DNA of 11,060 nt, taken from assembly GCA_002408385.1 (NCBI GenBank), contig DHSB01000210.1, positions 1-11,060 of the forward strand, written 5' to 3'. Under the pieces are notes generated by a model. The model ran no database searches. It saw nothing but the letters and a program-made list of their open reading frames with translations, and had not been told where the DNA came from. Origin of the DNA: Myxococcales bacterium UBA5297 (GTDB lineage Bacteria > Myxococcota > Myxococcia > Myxococcales > UBA5297). Shown piece after piece: positions 7,801-11,060 of the stretch. The translations under genes and the position numbers were made by a program. Position 1 is the first letter of the stretch. Every line of letters starts with the position of its first letter.

Positions 7801-8391
7801 ACCAAGGAGGCCGTGGAGTTGGCCGAGTCGGCCTTCGACCTCGCGGAGAAACAGCGCCACCGCGGCCAGCAGGCGCGCGCCCTCTCCTACCTCGGACGCG
7901 CGCTCTACGCCGCGGGCGATCTCGACGGGGCGCGGGAGAAGTACCTGCAGGCACAGCGCCTCTACACCGGCCTGCACCAGCCGATGGACGCGGCCTCGGC
8001 CGCGCTGCACGTCGCCGAAATCGCGCTCGCGCAGGCGATGCCCGCCAAGGCGCTCGAGGGGCTCGAGGCGGTGCTCGAGACGAGCCGGCACTTCTCGGCC
8101 GGACCGGTCGAGGCCGCGGCGCTGTGCGGAATCGGCCGCGCGCGCTGGCTGCTGCGCGATTCGCGTCGGGCGATCCGCGCGCTCGAGCAGGCGGTCGAGC
8201 TCGCCGAGACGACGCTGACGCACCACGCGGCCGTCTGCGGCCGGGCCTACCTCGCCGAGGCGCTCTGGGAGAGCGAGCCGAAGCGGGCCCGAGCGCTGCT
8301 CGACGAGGCGAAGAGGCTCGCGAGCGCGCGCGGCCTGGGCATCGAGCTCGAAGAGGTGCGGGGCGTCGCGGGGCGGCTGACTGGCGCGTAG
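4825..8391 (+). CDS. Soluble-adenylyl-cyclase-like protein: two class III cyclase domains, AAA ATPase, helical-repeat tail
   Basis: 1188 residues from GTG 4825 (no ribosome site; see CTG 4714). Cyclase domain 1 has metal Asp30 (FADLSGFT) and Asp81 (KFAGDS) but lacks the catalytic Asn/Arg pair: Gln153 and Leu157 stand there. Domain 2 is complementary: Glu253 and Thr288 replace the metal aspartates, but Lys284, Thr350, Asn357 and Arg361 (TVLGDTVNVAAR) are intact. Together they can form one ATP-cyclising site, with Thr at the adenine position as in animal soluble adenylyl cyclase. A P-loop ATPase follows: Walker A GPAGIGKS at 455-462, Walker B VVVEDAH with Asp572. Residues ~808-1185 are Ala/Leu-rich helical pairs of TPR type. 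No membrane segments. Predicted role: cytoplasmic cAMP production gated by nucleotide and protein binding. Family assignment is strong; product nucleotide and inputs are inferred. Confidence 0.92.
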   Translation: MPFDAVLAAVDGATLGPGRRAIGGTVLFADLSGFTALSEAYAARGRDGTDELTRLLNRIFSVLLEDAVFPFEGFLVKFAGDSLLVYFEGPGHLARACAAALATQEAMAELPKTEPRLRHLAIRVGVASGPFDLMTVGAPSGRLDCFLAGDAAQRAVLAADYVGPRDILVDAPGKPRGPFRAGSNLLELVCAGQVPKRQPIAYVLGGLSEERVEHAIGQLERFIAPALWERIVGSLSSETVPAERRHACAVFAEIDEWGVALERLSEHYALACQCAGRHGGLLNKIDGTRRGPRILATFGIPSTRGDDERRAIAFALELRDKLAGTPVRIGIEAGPIFSGELGSVLKRELTVLGDTVNVAARLAHAAEPGEVLCGPSCWARVDSFLGRPKPPLPLKGKSLPITPICVSAPRRFAASRLVRRIGRPPLLGRDRELALLAEASRRPLAGRLSALTVAGPAGIGKSALVGVAVDRWIDEGGGAFGIRCDYERRGQPYAPMRALAAAWLGLPLEPSPSLAEVREALERLSIHDESLARLTAHVLDANSADRGAARLFAVRLIREMTREAPLMVVVEDAHNADDASVELFRSLSELIERAGLFIVATTRTTLASGRSRLPRDGTLELRPLPSDASRALLARGLGVREVSVLLADAVEARAGGNPLFVQRLASWLSARGLVELVGGAASLSFEAASDPAGSLPPDLEALVLAEIDQLPAPVREVLRALSVLGHEWSAEHALQLCELGGINRETTADALELLARVGLLMGAGGDQPDYLFTRVSDREVIYSGLPVEQRRALHARVAQVLSRRAGTAVAELALHYDAADDHPQASSTCLAAARMAQRRGAFSDALQLHRAAARHLEAMGEDATECRVAEVECLSALAAWAEARELAVELGKTVRDPVARLRAQIAAARCAGCEGDPKRAAELTERARAEIPEDAPPALRASLMLTCAQHRFSLGQLREALDELSAARRMATEELAPLVEGLRSSVLAELGRTKEAVELAESAFDLAEKQRHRGQQARALSYLGRALYAAGDLDGAREKYLQAQRLYTGLHQPMDAASAALHVAEIALAQAMPAKALEGLEAVLETSRHFSAGPVEAAALCGIGRARWLLRDSRRAIRALEQAVELAETTLTHHAAVCGRAYLAEALWESEPKRARALLDEAKRLASARGLGIELEEVRGVAGRLTGA

Positions 8392-8480
8392 GGCGCTCGC
8401 GCCCAGCCAAGGGCCGCGGGCTCGGCAGGGGTTGCGGCAGTCGGCTCGAATCGCCTCTCCTCGCAGGCGCGCACGGATGC

Positions 8481-8501
8481 TGACGGCCGCGCCGGGCGTC
8501 A
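8481..8501. terminator. Imperfect hairpin between convergent genes
   Basis: TGACG and CGTCA arms plus an inner CC/GG pair, one G-G mismatch and a short GC-rich loop, overlapping the Uma2 stop codon. A second small hairpin, GGGCG-CTCG-CGCCC, lies at 8391-8404 beside the cyclase stop. Neither has a T-tract, so intrinsic termination is only a possibility from their location at convergent gene ends. Confidence 0.25.
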
Positions 8502-9089
8502 ACGCGGCAGAGCGGCCCAGAGCAATTCGAGCTTCAGCTCTAGCGCCTCGAAAGGCGGCGCGCAGACCCGGTCGTGCCCGGACCAGACGCCAAGCGGACG
8601 CCACTCGGCGCCCTCGCGCACGAAGACCTCGAGCGAGCGGCGCTGCGGATCGACCAGCCAGACGTGGCCGACGCCCTCGCGTCCGTAGACCCGCATCTTC
8701 TTCACGCGGTCGAGCGTGGCGGTGGAGGGCGAGAGCGTCTCGCAGATCCAGTCGGGGGCAACGGTCGCCGCCGGGCCGCTCAGTCGCTCGAGCCGCGTGG
8801 AGCGCCAGCCCGCGAGATCGGGAACCAGGACGTCCTCGCCGAAGTGCAGCTCCGGTTCGAAGAGGATCCACCAGCCGCCGGGGCCTCCCTGGCCGAGCTG
8901 GAAGGCGGTCAGCAGCAGCGCACCCAGGGTCGAGGTGCCGACCGCGTGCTCGAGCGAAGGCCGAGGCATCGCGAAGAGCTCGCCGTCGATGAGCTCGCCG
9001 ACGACGTTCTCGGGAAGCGCCTCGAGGTCTGCGTAGGTCGCCCTCTTGCCGCGGGTGGTCACCTCTTGAAGCTCTGCATCGTGATCCAT
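8499..9089 (-). CDS. Uma2-family PD-(D/E)XK nuclease-fold protein
   Basis: 196 residues from ATG 9089. The frame can be extended to a GTG at 9146, but those 19 residues look like leader sequence and the conserved part begins after the ATG. Family hallmarks are present in order: GELIDGEL at 31-38, P-x-x-x-H at 44-48, VPDLAGW with Asp91, CETLSPST with Glu117, Lys130/Lys131, then Y-x-x-x-GV-x-x-x-WLVDP at 135-148. Asp91, Glu117 and a following Lys form the expected PD-(D/E)XK site. Uma2 (DUF820) proteins are abundant in cyanobacteria and myxobacteria and are annotated as putative endonucleases; the real substrate is generally unknown. It is convergent with the cyclase and has no visible partner such as a methyltransferase or antitoxin. 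The leader has only a poly-G stretch near the expected ribosome site. Confidence 0.9.
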   Translation of the reverse strand: MDHDAELQEVTTRGKRATYADLEALPENVVGELIDGELFAMPRPSLEHAVGTSTLGALLLTAFQLGQGGPGGWWILFEPELHFGEDVLVPDLAGWRSTRLERLSGPAATVAPDWICETLSPSTATLDRVKKMRVYGREGVGHVWLVDPQRRSLEVFVREGAEWRPLGVWSGHDRVCAPPFEALELKLELLWAALPR

Positions 9090-9467
9090 CGAAGCCCCCC
9101 CGGACAGTCGGTGTGAAGGCAACACAATAGCCGCTACCCCTGACACTCGTGCGCGGTGACCGTGGGCTCGTCAGCCTGGCAGCTTGCGCGGAGGCGACCA
9201 AGAACGGGAACCGCCCTGTCGGCCGGACTCGCGGCCTCAGCTAGCGGGCGCGTCAGTTTGCGTCCGCCCCAGCATCGAGCGTCGCACTCCGCCTCGCCGA
9301 GCGCGCGCTCGGACACTCCTTGGAGCCACCTCGCCGCTGAGCGGTCAGCCATGCGCCTGCGCGGCCGACGGCGATCGACCCACGACCGGAGGCCACGAAT
9401 ACCGAGCTCCTGGCGACTTGCCTCGCATTGAGGCGCTCGAGGCTTCCGCACTAAGCTGCCTCTCGCT
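9090..9467. other. Intergenic stretch, nothing recognised
   Basis: About 380 bases between the divergent Uma2 and membrane-protein genes. Short open frames on both strands have Arg/Ser-rich, family-free translations typical of chance frames in GC-rich DNA. No repeat, tRNA or convincing promoter was seen. Confidence 0.5.
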
Positions 9468-9947
9468 TTGAAACCACGATTCAAACGGACGGGCCTGTTT
9501 TTCGTCGCCGCAGTCGTCGTCCTCCTCGCCGGCTCGCTCGGGGCGTTTCGGGGTAGCGCCGCCGCCGCGCTCTATACGGGCTTCGGTCTGCAGCCGGAGG
9601 CCAAGAAGATCTCGATCGATCTCGGGTTCTGGCTCGGCGTCGGGGTAAGCGTTGGAGTCGCGCTGCTCTGGTCGGCCGCGATGGTCAAGTGCTCTGCGGA
9701 GTGGGTCGAGCGCACGGTGCACCGAGCCAGAGGCGTCGTCGGCACCGGCGTCTTCTTCGGCATCCTCGCCGGCATCGCCTCGACCCTCGTGCTGCACCTC
9801 GGGCTCCAGATCGCGGCGGACATCTTCCGGCCGGAAGGATTATTGCTGGGGTTTGGAGTCGGTATCTCCGCGCATCTGCTCCTCGGCCTTCTCGGCGGGC
9901 TGCTTTGGCTCGCCGCCTTGCCCAAAGTGCCGCCATCCGAGGCATGA
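9468..9947 (+). CDS. Small integral membrane protein, four predicted helices
   Basis: 159 residues from a TTG start; the only other candidate between the in-frame TGA at 9429 and this codon is a CTG, and no good ribosome site is visible. The N-terminus MKPRFKRTG is positively charged and is followed by four hydrophobic segments at about 8-28, 50-72, 91-118 and 124-150, the last two rich in Gly and Leu. A charged loop (CSAEWVERTVHRARG) lies between helices 2 and 3. The positive N-terminus suggests an N-in, C-in topology in the inner membrane. I do not recognise a family and propose no function. It stands alone, with gaps of more than 350 bases on both sides. Confidence 0.7.
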   Translation: MKPRFKRTGLFFVAAVVVLLAGSLGAFRGSAAAALYTGFGLQPEAKKISIDLGFWLGVGVSVGVALLWSAAMVKCSAEWVERTVHRARGVVGTGVFFGILAGIASTLVLHLGLQIAADIFRPEGLLLGFGVGISAHLLLGLLGGLLWLAALPKVPPSEA

Positions 9948-10025
9948 GGCCCGTCTGCCTGCCGCGCGCCTGTCCCTGCGCGCCGCCAGCGAGTGATGCC
10001 ACCGCTTCCGGCGCTCTCGGGCGAG

Positions 10026-10330
10026 CAGTGCATCCGTGTCGTTTCCAAGCTCGGCCACGCGGCTGCCCGACGACGAAGAAGCCACCTTCGGCCTGTCGGC
10101 CCGCCGGGGGAAAAGCGTGTCGAGGTCCCTCTTCGACAAGAGCTCGACCGAGGCACCTTTCGCTCGATCATCCAAAGCTGCCGGGAGCTCCAGTCTGAGA
10201 GCTCCTCGCGCTTCGGGACTGAGCCTCTCCCGAAAGCCGGCGAGCGCTCCGGCAATTGACGCCAAGGCCTCGTAGATCGCATCCTGCGCCGCTTCTCGAA
10301 ATCATTAGCGCGCACCAGCTCGGACACCAT
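10026..10330 (-). pseudogene. Possible frameshifted gene remnant
   Basis: On the minus strand an ATG at 10330 opens MVSELVRANDF, which then turns into Arg-rich nonsense. Shifting frame at about 10303 gives REAAQDAIYEALASIAG and FRERLSPEARGALRLELP, an amphipathic helical sequence that looks like real protein, reminiscent by eye of DUF2267-type helical proteins. The good-looking part fades by about residue 80. The second frame has no ATG or GTG start of its own before this sequence, only a TTG at 10265, so an intact gene is unlikely. Its ATG overlaps the start codon of the DUS gene on the opposite strand. A chance frame cannot be excluded. The left limit is approximate. Confidence 0.25.
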
Positions 10331-11060
10331 GATGAACACCCCAGCGCCCGCCGGGCGGCCACGGCTTCCCTGGACCCCTGGCCGCCCTCCCCTGATGCTC
10401 GCCCCGATGCAGAGCGTGACCAACCGCGCCCTGCGCTCGCTCTTCGCGAAGTGGGCCCGGCCCGACGTGCTCTTCACCGAGTTCATGCGAGTCAAACCCT
10501 CGAGGATCGGCGGCCCGCTCAATCCCAAGGACCTGCGCGAGGCGCGGGGCGAAGAGCACGGTATCCCGCTGGTCTTCCAACTCATCGGCGGGGACCCGGC
10601 CGCGGTCGTCGAGGCCGCCCGCGCGGCGCAGAGAGCCGGCGCGGCGCACCTGAACCTGAACGTCGGCTGTCCCTTCGGGCGGATGGGCGCCGGCAGCGGA
10701 GGCAACCTGCTGCGGCGCACGCCGGTGCTCGAGGCGATGCTCGCGGCGCTGCGCGCGGAGGTGACCGGGAGCCTCTCGGTCAAGGTGCGCGCGGGCTACG
10801 ACGACCCGGAGCAGCTCTTCTCGCTGCTGCCCCTGTTCGAAGCGGCCGGCGTCGATTTCCTGGTGCTGCATCCGCGCACCGTCGCGCAGGCCTACGATGG
10901 CGAGGCCGACCACCGAATCACCGCCCGGGTCGTCGGCCGCACGTCGCTGCCGGTGATCGCCAACGGCGACGTGCGCACGGCGGCCGACGGCCGGAGGGTC
11001 CTCGAGGAGACCGGCGCCGCAGGCCTGATGCTCGGGCGCGGCGCCATCGCCGACCCGGAT
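10329..11060 (+). CDS. tRNA-dihydrouridine synthase (3' end outside window)
   Basis: First 244 residues of an FMN-dependent TIM-barrel enzyme that reduces uridine to dihydrouridine in tRNA D-loops using NADPH. Evidence: PPLMLAPMQSVTNRALR near the N-terminus (FMN-binding start of the barrel), TEFMR, QLIGGDP, LNLNVGCPFG with the predicted catalytic Cys114, VKVRAGYDD, LHPRTVAQAYDG, PVIANGDV and LMLGRGAIADPD. The order and spacing match the DUS family (COG0042); the specific subfamily is not assignable by eye. ATG 10329 is followed directly by a second ATG at 10332; both follow an in-frame TGA at 10257 and place the barrel motif at the usual distance. No strong ribosome site is visible. After the catalytic Cys the segment GRMGAGSGGNLL is unusual compared with the common Lys/Gly-rich loop. 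Confidence 0.93.
   Translation, partial: MMNTPAPAGRPRLPWTPGRPPLMLAPMQSVTNRALRSLFAKWARPDVLFTEFMRVKPSRIGGPLNPKDLREARGEEHGIPLVFQLIGGDPAAVVEAARAAQRAGAAHLNLNVGCPFGRMGAGSGGNLLRRTPVLEAMLAALRAEVTGSLSVKVRAGYDDPEQLFSLLPLFEAAGVDFLVLHPRTVAQAYDGEADHRITARVVGRTSLPVIANGDVRTAADGRRVLEETGAAGLMLGRGAIADPD

Noticed and set aside
8432..9116. Plus-strand frames over the Uma2 gene
   Set aside because: Antisense to a gene with full Uma2 motifs; translations are Arg/Ala-rich and unrecognisable.
4078..9201. 1707-residue minus-strand open frame
   Set aside because: Antisense to the kinase end, the repeat array and the whole cyclase gene; Arg/Ala/Glu-rich with no family motif, a usual GC-rich shadow.
9134..9484. 116-residue minus-strand frame and opposing short frames in the gap
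   Set aside because: Basic, low-complexity translations without family features; no ribosome site; treated as chance frames.

Overview
The window is strongly GC-rich, uses GGAGG-type ribosome sites with GTG and TTG starts, and carries a cysteine/aspartate-repeat lipoprotein, a soluble sensor kinase and a cyclase-ATPase-TPR giant. This gene style suggests a Myxococcota or other deltaproteobacterial-lineage chromosome. That is an inference from gene types; no rRNA or other marker is present.

Layout. Positions 1-2930 (minus) hold the first ~976 residues of a secreted lipoprotein built almost entirely from ~32-residue Ca-loop/cysteine units. Six units form a 192-residue super-repeat, iterated four times before the gene leaves the window. 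A 247-bp divergent intergenic region follows. Positions 3178-4317 (plus) encode a soluble histidine-kinase-like protein whose phosphoacceptor position is Arg, not His. Positions 4318-4713 are a gap with five perfectly phased 22-bp tandem repeats. Positions 4825-8391 (plus; real start possibly a CTG at 4714) encode a protein with two class III cyclase domains, an AAA/NACHT-like ATPase and a helical-repeat tail, closely matching the plan of soluble adenylyl cyclase. A convergent Uma2-family PD-(D/E)XK protein lies at 8499-9089 (minus). A small four-helix membrane protein is at 9468-9947 (plus). Positions 9948-10328 contain no intact gene but do contain a possible frameshifted remnant on the minus strand. 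A tRNA-dihydrouridine synthase starts at 10329 (plus) and runs off the right edge.

How they may work together. The kinase-like protein and the cyclase are same-strand neighbours and both look like intracellular signal transducers, but the repeat-bearing gap of about 400-500 bp argues against a simple shared transcript. The lipoprotein, Uma2 protein, membrane protein and DUS look independent. I do not see a clear defence island, phage, IS element, CRISPR array, tRNA or rRNA here. The points most worth checking are the exact super-repeat of the lipoprotein, the His-to-Arg kinase, the 22-bp repeat array and the likely CTG start of the cyclase.
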